Below, piece by piece: positions 1 through 6,014 of a stretch of DNA of 6,042 nt; the first letter of the stretch is position 1; the number at the start of each line of letters is the position of its first letter. The stretch comes from JANWHF01 sp036276235 (GTDB lineage: Bacteria > Planctomycetota > Phycisphaerae > Tepidisphaerales > Tepidisphaeraceae). The notes under the pieces are model-generated. The model did not search any database, was not told the DNA's origin, and saw only the letters and a program-made list of their open reading frames with translations. Location of the stretch: contig DATBDZ010000218.1 of the NCBI GenBank assembly GCA_036276235.1, positions 1-6,042 on the forward strand. The letters run 5' to 3'. The translations under genes and the position numbers were made by a program.

Positions 1-795
1 CAGATCGAGCAGATCAGGCGCGCTGATCTGCTGGCGACGCCGGCGCTGCTACTTGCGGTGAGGGCAGGGCGTGCGGATGCGCTGGGCGCGCTGCTCGAGC
101 GCGGTGACGACCCAAACGCGCGCGACAAGCTCGGTGAATCGCCGCTATATGCGGCAGTGGAGCGCGGCGACCTGCAGAGCGTGAAGCTGCTCCTCGCGCG
201 CGGAGCAAAGCCGGTTGCCGATCCGCAGCAGCGCTTTATGCCGCCGCTGCTGATGGCGGCAAATTTTGACAATGTAGAGATCGTGTCCGCGCTGATTGCC
301 AGCGGCGCTGACCTGAAAGAATCGGATGATCTGGGAAATACCGCGCTTCATTTGGCCGCGACCGTCGGCTATCAACAGATTGCCGATATCCTTCTCAAGG
401 CGGGCGCCGATCCAAGCGCCCCGAACGCGAGCGGGAACACGCCTCTGCTCCGCGCCGCCGGCCAACCGGCAATCATCGACCTGTTGCTCGGCCATGGGGC
501 GAAAACCAGCGAGCGGGCCCAAGACGGGTCAACGGCGCTGTACGGCGCCGCCTTGCTCGGGAATGCGCAGTCCGTGGCAATTCTCCTCGATCACGGCGCG
601 GCGATTGACCAAGCGGGGAGCGGCGATGTGACGCCGCTCATGGCCGCGATAGCCATGAAACGCCTGGATGTGGTGTCCCTATTGCTGTCGCGCGGCGCCA
701 ACGCAAAGGCTCGCGATGCGCGAGGGGGCACGGCGTGGGATTACGCGCTCGCGACCGAAACGCCGCAGATGCTGAAACTTTTTGCGTTGTACAAT
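1..795 (+). repeat. Intragenic duplication, copy A (ankyrin module)
   Basis: This encodes residues 1-265 of the partial protein and aligns collinearly with 1708-2508. The first ten bases match copy B exactly. The lag is 1707 nt at the start and 1713 nt at the end, because ankyrin repeat 5 of this copy is two codons shorter. Shared marks include QIE at the very start, DPNAR / NPNAR, GAKPxADPQQRxM, SRGANAKA and TAWDYA in the C-cap. The match already runs at base 1, so the duplicated unit probably begins off the left edge. Confidence 0.85.
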
Positions 796-2511
796 TCGAC
801 CACGCGCCCCGCGCCTGCGACAACCCAGCCGACCACAACGCCGCTCCACCTACCGACCGGAAGTGTGTCTGCGACTATTCCGCTGACTACCGCGGGGTCA
901 TTGCTGCTGGTCCGCGCCACGGTCAACGGTAGGGAGGGCGGCTGGTTTTTGCTCGACACCGGTTGCACGGGAATCGCCCTGGATAAGAAACTCGCACAGA
1001 AGCTGGCGCTGCCGTCGATGGGCGAGGTATCCGTCAACACGAATACTGGCGAAACACGGGCAGCCGCTTACGAAATAGATCGAATCGACATAGGCCCGGT
1101 CTGGATGGGACACACGGTCGCTTTCGCGGCAGATCTTTCAGAGGTCAACAAGAGTTCCGGGATGGAGTTGTCGGGCGTGCTGGGCAGCGATCTTCTTGAG
1201 CTCCTTCCATGCACGCTCGATATGCGCCAAGCCAATTTAGTCCTGCACGACCGGGCGCATTTTGTGCCGCCGAAAGAGCAGGCGATCCCCTTGTCTTTTG
1301 CCGGTCTTGGAATCCCCGCAATTGAGGCGATGGTGGAGGGGCGCTACCGCGCGCTCCTGTCGATCGACACCGGCGCCAATGGTGACGTGGAGCTGAATGC
1401 GACCTTTGTGCGGGCACATGAGGGATTTTTGCCTCGCCGTCATTCAATCGCCCAGAAGCAATTCACGGTCGCAGGCAGCGGCTATGGAGGATCCACGGAG
1501 CTTAATGCCCTGACGATCGGAAGCCACTCGGTCAGGCGGGCAGACGCACTTTTTGATCAGGCCGAGGCAATGGTGAACCGGGTTACCGCGGAGGCCGGCG
1601 ATCTTGGCGCGCCGGTCTTCGCGGACGGGAAACTGACGTTGGATTATCAGAACCGGAACCTTTGGATCGACTGGCAGGAGCCACAAACGGATCAACAGTT
1701 GCTCGAACAGATCGAGCGGCTGAGCAAGACGGACCTTATCTCGTGGACGCCGCTCTTGCGAGCGACGATCGCTGGTCGAGCAAGCATCGTGCGGGCCCTG
1801 CTGGACCGGGGCGATAATCCCAACGCGCGCGGCAAGGACGGCCACTGCGCCCTGCTTTCAGCTGTTGGGTGGCACCAAGAAGCCATTGTTGATCTCCTGC
1901 TGTCGCGCGGGGCCAAGCCAGAGGCCGACCCGCAGCAGAGAGTGATGTCGCCCTTGGGGGCCGCGGCGACCCGTGGCAATGTCCATATTGTCCGCGCTCT
2001 GGCGGCAGCCGGAGCGAACTTGAATGATGCCGATGAGCGCGGCCTCGAGCCGTTGCATGCCGCTTGCGAGGCCGATTATCCCGAAGTCGTGCAAGTGTTA
2101 CTCGAACTCGGCGCAGATCCAAATGCGACGAATCACCTGGGCCAGACGCCGCTGATGCTGGCCTGCGCATCGTCCGATCCTTCCACCGCGAAAATTCTGC
2201 TGACTCATCGAGCCGACGTGAATCAACGAGACAAGCGCGGGGCGACGGCGCTTCACGCCGCCGTTTATTACGGCACGACGGAAGTGATGCGTGTTCTTCT
2301 TGATCGCGGTGCCAGCATCGACGCGGCCAATAGTGTTGGCGCCACGCCGCTCATGGCCGCCGCGTATTATGGCAAAACCGACGCCGTGGCGTTGCTCGTG
2401 TCGCGCGGAGCCAATGCCAAAGCCGTCGATGCCAAGGGAAGGACAGCGTGGGATTACGCGGTCGAGGGGAATTCATTGCGGTCGCTACAAGTCCTTATTG
2501 ATTCGCGATGA
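1..2511 (+). CDS. Ankyrin-repeat / two-lobed retropepsin-like aspartic protease fusion protein, 5' end missing
   Basis: The frame is open from base 1 and ends at TGA 2509-2511, so 836 residues are visible and the start is off the left edge. The GTG at 58 falls inside an ankyrin repeat and is not a credible start. Numbering codons from base 1: residues 11-265 form about seven ankyrin repeats plus a C-cap (TPLxxAA, LLLxxGA signatures); 266-287 are a Thr/Pro-rich linker; 290-420 form a first protease lobe with D319-T-G-C and the lobe-closing GVLGSDLL (392-399); 428-560 form a second lobe with D456-T-G-A-N and a degenerate closing LGAPVF before a KLTLDY strand; 582-836 are another seven ankyrin repeats plus cap. 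Single-chain bacterial retropepsin-like proteins with two DTG lobes are a known family; both aspartates are present, so peptidase activity is plausible but unproven. Ankyrin arrays usually bind protein partners. Substrate and cellular location cannot be read because the N-terminus is missing. Confidence 0.9.
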   Translation, partial: QIEQIRRADLLATPALLLAVRAGRADALGALLERGDDPNARDKLGESPLYAAVERGDLQSVKLLLARGAKPVADPQQRFMPPLLMAANFDNVEIVSALIASGADLKESDDLGNTALHLAATVGYQQIADILLKAGADPSAPNASGNTPLLRAAGQPAIIDLLLGHGAKTSERAQDGSTALYGAALLGNAQSVAILLDHGAAIDQAGSGDVTPLMAAIAMKRLDVVSLLLSRGANAKARDARGGTAWDYALATETPQMLKLFALYNSTTRPAPATTQPTTTPLHLPTGSVSATIPLTTAGSLLLVRATVNGREGGWFLLDTGCTGIALDKKLAQKLALPSMGEVSVNTNTGETRAAAYEIDRIDIGPVWMGHTVAFAADLSEVNKSSGMELSGVLGSDLLELLPCTLDMRQANLVLHDRAHFVPPKEQAIPLSFAGLGIPAIEAMVEGRYRALLSIDTGANGDVELNATFVRAHEGFLPRRHSIAQKQFTVAGSGYGGSTELNALTIGSHSVRRADALFDQAEAMVNRVTAEAGDLGAPVFADGKLTLDYQNRNLWIDWQEPQTDQQLLEQIERLSKTDLISWTPLLRATIAGRASIVRALLDRGDNPNARGKDGHCALLSAVGWHQEAIVDLLLSRGAKPEADPQQRVMSPLGAAATRGNVHIVRALAAAGANLNDADERGLEPLHAACEADYPEVVQVLLELGADPNATNHLGQTPLMLACASSDPSTAKILLTHRADVNQRDKRGATALHAAVYYGTTEVMRVLLDRGASIDAANSVGATPLMAAAYYGKTDAVALLVSRGANAKAVDAKGRTAWDYAVEGNSLRSLQVLIDSR
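1708..2508 (+). repeat. Intragenic duplication, copy B (ankyrin module)
   Basis: This encodes residues 570-836 and is the partner of copy A at 1-795. It is read in the same frame, has the same number and order of ankyrin repeats, and keeps the same non-consensus loop (GAKPEADPQQRVM) between repeats 2 and 3. The copies have diverged at many positions, so the duplication is old rather than an assembly artefact. Confidence 0.85.
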
Positions 2512-2599
2512 GGCCGAGCGGTTTGAAAGTGGAACCGGCGCGTCGAGATTTCTCCGTGTCCGCCCGAGATGAGAAAAGAACAAGTGTGCATGACGCTTT

Positions 2600-2725
2600 A
2601 GGCGGCTGGCATTTCTCCCTCCTCCGGTACTCCGGGGGAGGGCTGGGGTGGGGGTTGTGTAGAAGACGCGCCAACTGCGCGAACCGCCCCCACCCTAACC
2701 CTCCCCCGGAGTACCGGAGGAGGGA
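2600..2725. repeat. REPIN-like nested palindromic repeat, complete copy
   Basis: The left arm 2616-2642 is the exact reverse complement of 2699-2725 (27 bp). The stem continues inward for 12 more pairs (2643-2654 with 2687-2698) with one mismatch and one G-T pair, leaving a 32-nt spacer (2655-2686). Each arm is itself a hairpin: 2617-2627 pairs with 2632-2642 (11 pairs, one G-T) around a TACT loop, and the mirror lies at 2699-2724. Two small hairpins in inverted orientation is the architecture of a REP doublet (REPIN). The left flank from 2600 recurs at 6015. No transposase is visible, so mobility by a RAYT-type enzyme is inference. It fills most of the 300-bp gap after the ankyrin gene; in 2512-2585 I see nothing recognisable. 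It could also block transcription from the upstream gene, though no T-run follows. Confidence 0.85.
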
Positions 2726-2798
2726 ACAAGGCGCGTCGCCGAAATTGCCACACACCCAAGGACGCCGGCGCCTCGAGCGCTATTTAGCGGACATTCTC

Positions 2799-2804
2799 TA
2801 TAAT
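2799..2804 (+). promoter_or_regulatory. -10 element for the membrane-protein gene
   Basis: This is a perfect TATAAT with seven bases between it and the GTG codon at 2812. No good -35 hexamer is found 16-18 bp upstream. The spacing would place transcription initiation at or within a base or two of the start codon. Confidence 0.55.
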
Positions 2805-2811
2805 TCAACGC

Positions 2812-3450
2812 GTGAATGGTCCCCCGCCGCTGCCGCAGGCTTCTTCTCCGGTGCTCACTTATGCGCATTTTCAGCAGATTGCCGAGGCGCAGAAGAAGCT
2901 GAAGAAGATTCGCCGCGCGATTTCTGTTGCCAACTTTGATGGGTGGACGATCGGCATCTTCGGCGGGTTGAGCCTCATGTTTGGAATGATCGGCGGCATC
3001 TCCGTCAGCGATATCATCGTCGGACTCGTGCTGGCGGGGATTGCCCTTGTTGAACTTCGCACCGCCAAGAATCTTCGCCGGCTTGATGTGCGCTCCGCGC
3101 GCATTCTGGGATTCAACCAGCTCGCCCTGGCCGCCTTGATTATTCTCTATTCGTTATGGCGCATGCACGCCTCGGGCAGCGCGGACAGCAGCGAAGGCCA
3201 AATGATTTCCCAGGTTGCTGACGTCGATCCGGGGATGGCAAGCTCCGTGCGATCGCTCACCGAGCAAGTATCCTACGCGCTGTACGGGAGCCTGATTTTG
3301 TTCGCCATCCTCGCGCAAGGTGGGACGGCTCTTTACTACTTCTCGCGCGAGAAATATCTCCGCGCGTATGTGGAGCAGACGCCGCAGTGGATATTGCAAA
3401 TGCAGCAATCGCCCGGCGGATTTGAGGTTATCAGTCAGCCGCTCTTATAA
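2812..3450 (+). CDS. Four-helix integral membrane protein of unknown function (212 aa)
   Basis: I do not recognise this as a named family. The protein begins with a Pro-rich stretch (MNGPPPLPQ), then a basic helix (residues 20-38, rich in K and R). Four hydrophobic segments follow: about 45-65, 66-81, 98-117 and 154-177. Positive charges cluster before segment 1 and between segments 2 and 3 (R83 to R97), while the segment 3-4 loop (118-153) is mildly acidic, so both ends are probably cytoplasmic. The tail carries SREKYLRAYVEQTPQW, a compact aromatic/basic motif that could be a docking surface. The GTG start is chosen because TATAAT lies seven bases upstream and no Shine-Dalgarno precedes it or the next candidate, GTG 2851. 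Coding status is supported by clear membrane topology and an uninterrupted frame ending in TAA. It lies 180 bp before the SPFH gene on the same strand, so a functional link is possible but unproven. Confidence 0.82.
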   Translation: MNGPPPLPQASSPVLTYAHFQQIAEAQKKLKKIRRAISVANFDGWTIGIFGGLSLMFGMIGGISVSDIIVGLVLAGIALVELRTAKNLRRLDVRSARILGFNQLALAALIILYSLWRMHASGSADSSEGQMISQVADVDPGMASSVRSLTEQVSYALYGSLILFAILAQGGTALYYFSREKYLRAYVEQTPQWILQMQQSPGGFEVISQPLL

Positions 3451-3473
3451 TCGCGATTTATTCGTATAATCGC
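3446..3473 (+). promoter_or_regulatory. Paired TATAATCGC direct repeat, candidate -10 and operator region
   Basis: TATAATCGC occurs at 3446-3454 and again at 3465-3473, a 19-bp period (about two helical turns). The first copy overlaps the TAA stop of the membrane-protein gene. GCGATT at 3452-3457 also pairs with AATCGC at 3468-3473, giving a small inverted repeat. Either TATAAT could be a -10 for the SPFH gene, but no clear -35 accompanies them. Confidence 0.35.
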
Positions 3474-3552
3474 TCTGCAATTGCCGACAACATAACGGGT
3501 TAACGCTGATCGCCCGAGCGGCCGTTTTCTCGCCTTCATTGCGAAAATCCCG

Positions 3553-3558
3553 TATGAT
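3553..3558 (+). promoter_or_regulatory. Candidate -10 (TATGAT) for the SPFH gene
   Basis: TATGAT differs from consensus at one base and would give a leader of about 65-70 nt before ATG 3631. The region 16-18 bp upstream has no good TTGACA-like hexamer, so the assignment is weak. It competes with TATAAT at 3465-3470. Confidence 0.35.
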
Positions 3559-3617
3559 TTTTCCGTCGGGGGCGCATCAGGGGAATTGCCCGGGCGACAT
3601 ATCTCCCGGGGCTTCGG

Positions 3618-3624
3618 AAAGGAG
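3618..3624 (+). promoter_or_regulatory. Ribosome binding site that fixes the SPFH start
   Basis: AAAGGAG ends six bases before ATG 3631, an ideal Shine-Dalgarno placement. It decides the start against the in-frame TTG at 3586, which would add 15 residues and place this site inside the coding region. Confidence 0.85.
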
Positions 3625-3630
3625 CCAACT

Positions 3631-5874
3631 ATGTTCTGGGGCACACTTCTATCGGCGGTCAATGTTCAGGCGGTGTCGTTTCCCAACTCAGTCGATTCCA
3701 ACAGCAGTTGGTTGATCGGCCTCATTGTTTTCTGCGCCGTCCTCTTCGTGATCGGCGCGGTCTTTGGCGTGCGCTATATCCCCAACGATCGCGTCGGCAT
3801 CGTGGAAAAGCTCTGGTCCCGCAAGGGTTCGGTCACAGAAGGCCACCTCATCGCGCTCAACGGCGAAGCCGGTTATCAGGCCGACATTCTGCGCGGCGGT
3901 TTGCACCTTGGGCTGGGCCGCTGGCAATATCGGATTCATAAGACGCCGCTGGTCACCATTCCGCAGGGAAAGATCGGCTATGTGTACGCCCGCGACGGCG
4001 AGCCGCTCATGCCGAGCCAAACGCTCTCGCGCGTCGTCGATTCCAATAACTTCCAGGACGCCCGCAAGTTCCTGGCGGCGGGCCAGCGCGGCCGCCAACG
4101 CGCGATTCTGCGCGAAGGCGTTTATGCGATTAACCTGGCCGTCTTCGTCGTCATCACCGAAGACGTCGCCTATCACTTGAATTTCCAGGGCAAGCATGAG
4201 CTGGAAAAGCTGATCGGCTGGCAGACGGAGCTTAAGCAGATCACCGGGTTTGACCCGGTGGTCATCGGCGGGCCGGTCGATGCGCCCGATCCGCTCATTC
4301 CGGGCAAGAAGACCATCGTCGATAGCATCGGCATCATCACCGTACACGATGGCCCGTCGCTCAGCCCCGGCGAGATTATCGCGCCGTCGGTCGGCAACGA
4401 CGCCAATGAAGGAAACTATCACAACAACTTCCAGGACCCCGAGGCGTTTCTTGCCGCAGGTGGGCGGCGCGGTCGGCAATATGTGCCGCTCACCGACGGC
4501 ACGTACTTTATCAACCGCTGGTTTGCCACGATCGAAGTGATCGCCAAGAGCGTGGTGCCGATCGGATATGTCGGCGTGGTCGTGAGCTATTGCGGCCCGG
4601 CCGGCAAGGATGTTTCCGGCGACGCCTTCCGTCACGGCGAACGCGTCACGCGCGGCGAGCGCGGCGTGTGGGACAAACCCTTTGGCCCCGGCAAATATCC
4701 GTTCAACACCTATGCCGGCCAGATCATTCTCGTGCCGACGACCAACTTCGTGCTGCACTGGATCACCGGCAAGACCGAGTCGCATCATTACGATGACAGC
4801 CTCGCTTCGATCGATCTTGTCACGAAGGACGCGTACGAGCCGATGCTGCCGCTGAGCGTCGTCGTGCACATCGACTACATGAAGGCGCCCAGCGTCATTC
4901 AGCGGTTTGGCGATGTGAAGAAGCTCATCACGCAGACGCTGGACCCGATGCTCAGCGCCTACTTCCGCGACGTGGCCCACAAGAAGACGATGCTCGAGTT
5001 GCTCCACCAGCGCGATGTGATCCAGGTGGAAGCGCGTGCGGAACTGCAGCGGCGATTCCGCGAGTTCGACATCGAATGCGTTGACGTGCTGATCGGCAAA
5101 CCCGACACCGCCGAGAGCGGCGGCAAGATCGAAACGCTGCTCGAGCAGCTTCGCACGCGGCAGCTTTCGATCGAGCAGCTCGAAACCTTCGAGCGCCAGC
5201 GCCAAGCCGCCGAGAAGCAGCGCACGCTCTCCGAAGCACAGGCTTTGGCGCAGAAGCAGACCGAGCTGACTGCTTCGCAGGTGCAGATTCAGATCGCCCA
5301 GAACCAGGGCGACGCCGACCTGGCCCGCGCCCGCAAACAGGCGCAGCAGCAGATCGTGATGTCCGAAGCAGACCTGGAGCGCAGCCGCCGACAGGCCGAG
5401 CAGACCGTCGTCACCGCGCAAGCCGAAAGCCAGCAACGCGTGCTGGCCGGTAAGGGCGAAGGCCAGCGGCTCTTGCAGATCGGCATGGCCGAGTCGTCGG
5501 TGCTGATGCAAAAAGTCAGCAGCTACGGCGATCCGCGGCTATATGCATTGGCGCTGGTCGCCGAGCATCTGTCCAAGAGCCAGCAGCCGCTGGTCCCGCA
5601 GCAGATGTTCGTCGCCGGCGGTGCATCGGATGGAAATGGATCCGCTGGTTCGGGCCAGGGATTACTCGGCACGCTGATCGGCTTGATGGTCGCCGAGAAA
5701 TCCGGATTCCATTTCGATGGAAACGGACAATCACCGGCGATCAAGGAATTGGCCGAGCGGCTGAGCCGCCAGGCGCTGGAAGCCATGCAGTCGGCAGGCA
5801 GCGACGTGCCGCCGCCGATTGGGATGAAGGATGGCGAGCTTCCGGCGAAGGTTGCGAAACGCGTGAATGCGTAA
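3631..5874 (+). CDS. Membrane-anchored SPFH (flotillin/band 7) protein with vault-like N-terminal repeats (747 aa)
   Basis: SPFH proteins form large oligomeric rings or cages on membranes and organise membrane domains or proteases. From the sequence: a short N-terminus without basic residues and one hydrophobic helix (about 27-47) followed by R48, so the body is probably cytoplasmic. Four beta-rich modules follow, about 48-110, 115-172, 233-305 and 311-385. Modules 2 and 3 share NFQD, FLAAG, RGRQ and G-x-Y-x-IN. The SPFH core is about 391-490 (from LASIDLVTKDAY to the CVDVLIGKP strand). A long Gln/Ala/Glu-rich coiled coil spans about 497-615 and ends in an AGKGEGQ-type turn. A helical region (SYGDPRLYALALVAEHL) with QQPLVPQQMFV follows, then a Gly/Ser linker (663-677), a short hydrophobic stretch and a tail to TAA 5872-5874. 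At 747 residues it is longer than a typical flotillin (about 500), mostly because of the repeat region. It is close to flotillin/YqiK in its second half, but I would not give it a gene name. Codon use is strongly GC-biased at third positions, consistent with a well-expressed native gene. Confidence 0.92.
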   Translation: MFWGTLLSAVNVQAVSFPNSVDSNSSWLIGLIVFCAVLFVIGAVFGVRYIPNDRVGIVEKLWSRKGSVTEGHLIALNGEAGYQADILRGGLHLGLGRWQYRIHKTPLVTIPQGKIGYVYARDGEPLMPSQTLSRVVDSNNFQDARKFLAAGQRGRQRAILREGVYAINLAVFVVITEDVAYHLNFQGKHELEKLIGWQTELKQITGFDPVVIGGPVDAPDPLIPGKKTIVDSIGIITVHDGPSLSPGEIIAPSVGNDANEGNYHNNFQDPEAFLAAGGRRGRQYVPLTDGTYFINRWFATIEVIAKSVVPIGYVGVVVSYCGPAGKDVSGDAFRHGERVTRGERGVWDKPFGPGKYPFNTYAGQIILVPTTNFVLHWITGKTESHHYDDSLASIDLVTKDAYEPMLPLSVVVHIDYMKAPSVIQRFGDVKKLITQTLDPMLSAYFRDVAHKKTMLELLHQRDVIQVEARAELQRRFREFDIECVDVLIGKPDTAESGGKIETLLEQLRTRQLSIEQLETFERQRQAAEKQRTLSEAQALAQKQTELTASQVQIQIAQNQGDADLARARKQAQQQIVMSEADLERSRRQAEQTVVTAQAESQQRVLAGKGEGQRLLQIGMAESSVLMQKVSSYGDPRLYALALVAEHLSKSQQPLVPQQMFVAGGASDGNGSAGSGQGLLGTLIGLMVAEKSGFHFDGNGQSPAIKELAERLSRQALEAMQSAGSDVPPPIGMKDGELPAKVAKRVNA

Positions 5875-5890
5875 AGCGTCGGCTCAAAAT

Positions 5891-5986
5891 ACGCCACGGG
5901 CACGCTATCGCGAGCCCATGCCACCCAAACTTACGGATCACCGCAAGGCGGGGTGGCATGGGCTTGCGACAGCATGCCCGTGGCGT
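5891..5986. repeat. Long palindrome downstream of the SPFH gene
   Basis: The arms 5891-5926 and 5951-5986 are reverse complements over 36 positions with three exceptions, one of them a G-T pair, around a 24-nt loop. Each arm is itself an imperfect small palindrome (GCCACGGGC facing GCCCATGCC), the same doublet layout as the repeat at 2600-2725 but with unrelated sequence. It starts 17 bases after the SPFH stop codon and no T-run follows. It may limit read-through or protect the 3' end of the mRNA, but its shape fits a dispersed intergenic repeat better than a dedicated terminator. Confidence 0.8.
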
Positions 5987-6014
5987 TTCATTGCGCGAGA
6001 GTGTTTGACACCTC

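Noticed and set aside
58..60. GTG as the start of the ankyrin/protease gene.
   Set aside because: The reading frame and the homology to copy B (QIE...DLL) both continue upstream to base 1, so the gene is partial.
2600..2725. CRISPR repeat or tRNA-like structure in the first intergenic region.
   Set aside because: There is only one palindrome per site, no spacer-repeat periodicity, and no cloverleaf or anticodon arm.
2508..2939. A 143-codon + strand open frame through the intergenic palindrome.
   Set aside because: It overlaps the end of the ankyrin gene and the start of the membrane-protein gene in another frame, and its middle is just translated palindrome.
3586..3630. TTG start giving a 762-residue SPFH protein.
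   Set aside because: The ATG at 3631 has an ideal Shine-Dalgarno at 3618-3624, and the extra 15 residues would translate the ribosome binding site and the leader hairpin.
3688..5511. A 607-codon open frame on the minus strand opposite the SPFH gene.
   Set aside because: It is a shadow of the GC-biased third positions of the SPFH gene. Its translation is low-complexity in His, Leu, Ala and Arg with no recognisable domain, while the + strand frame has clear family structure.
5891..5986. Rho-independent terminator for the SPFH gene.
   Set aside because: The stem is much too long and is followed by TTCATTGCG rather than a T-run. It fits a dispersed repeat better, although some effect on transcription is possible.
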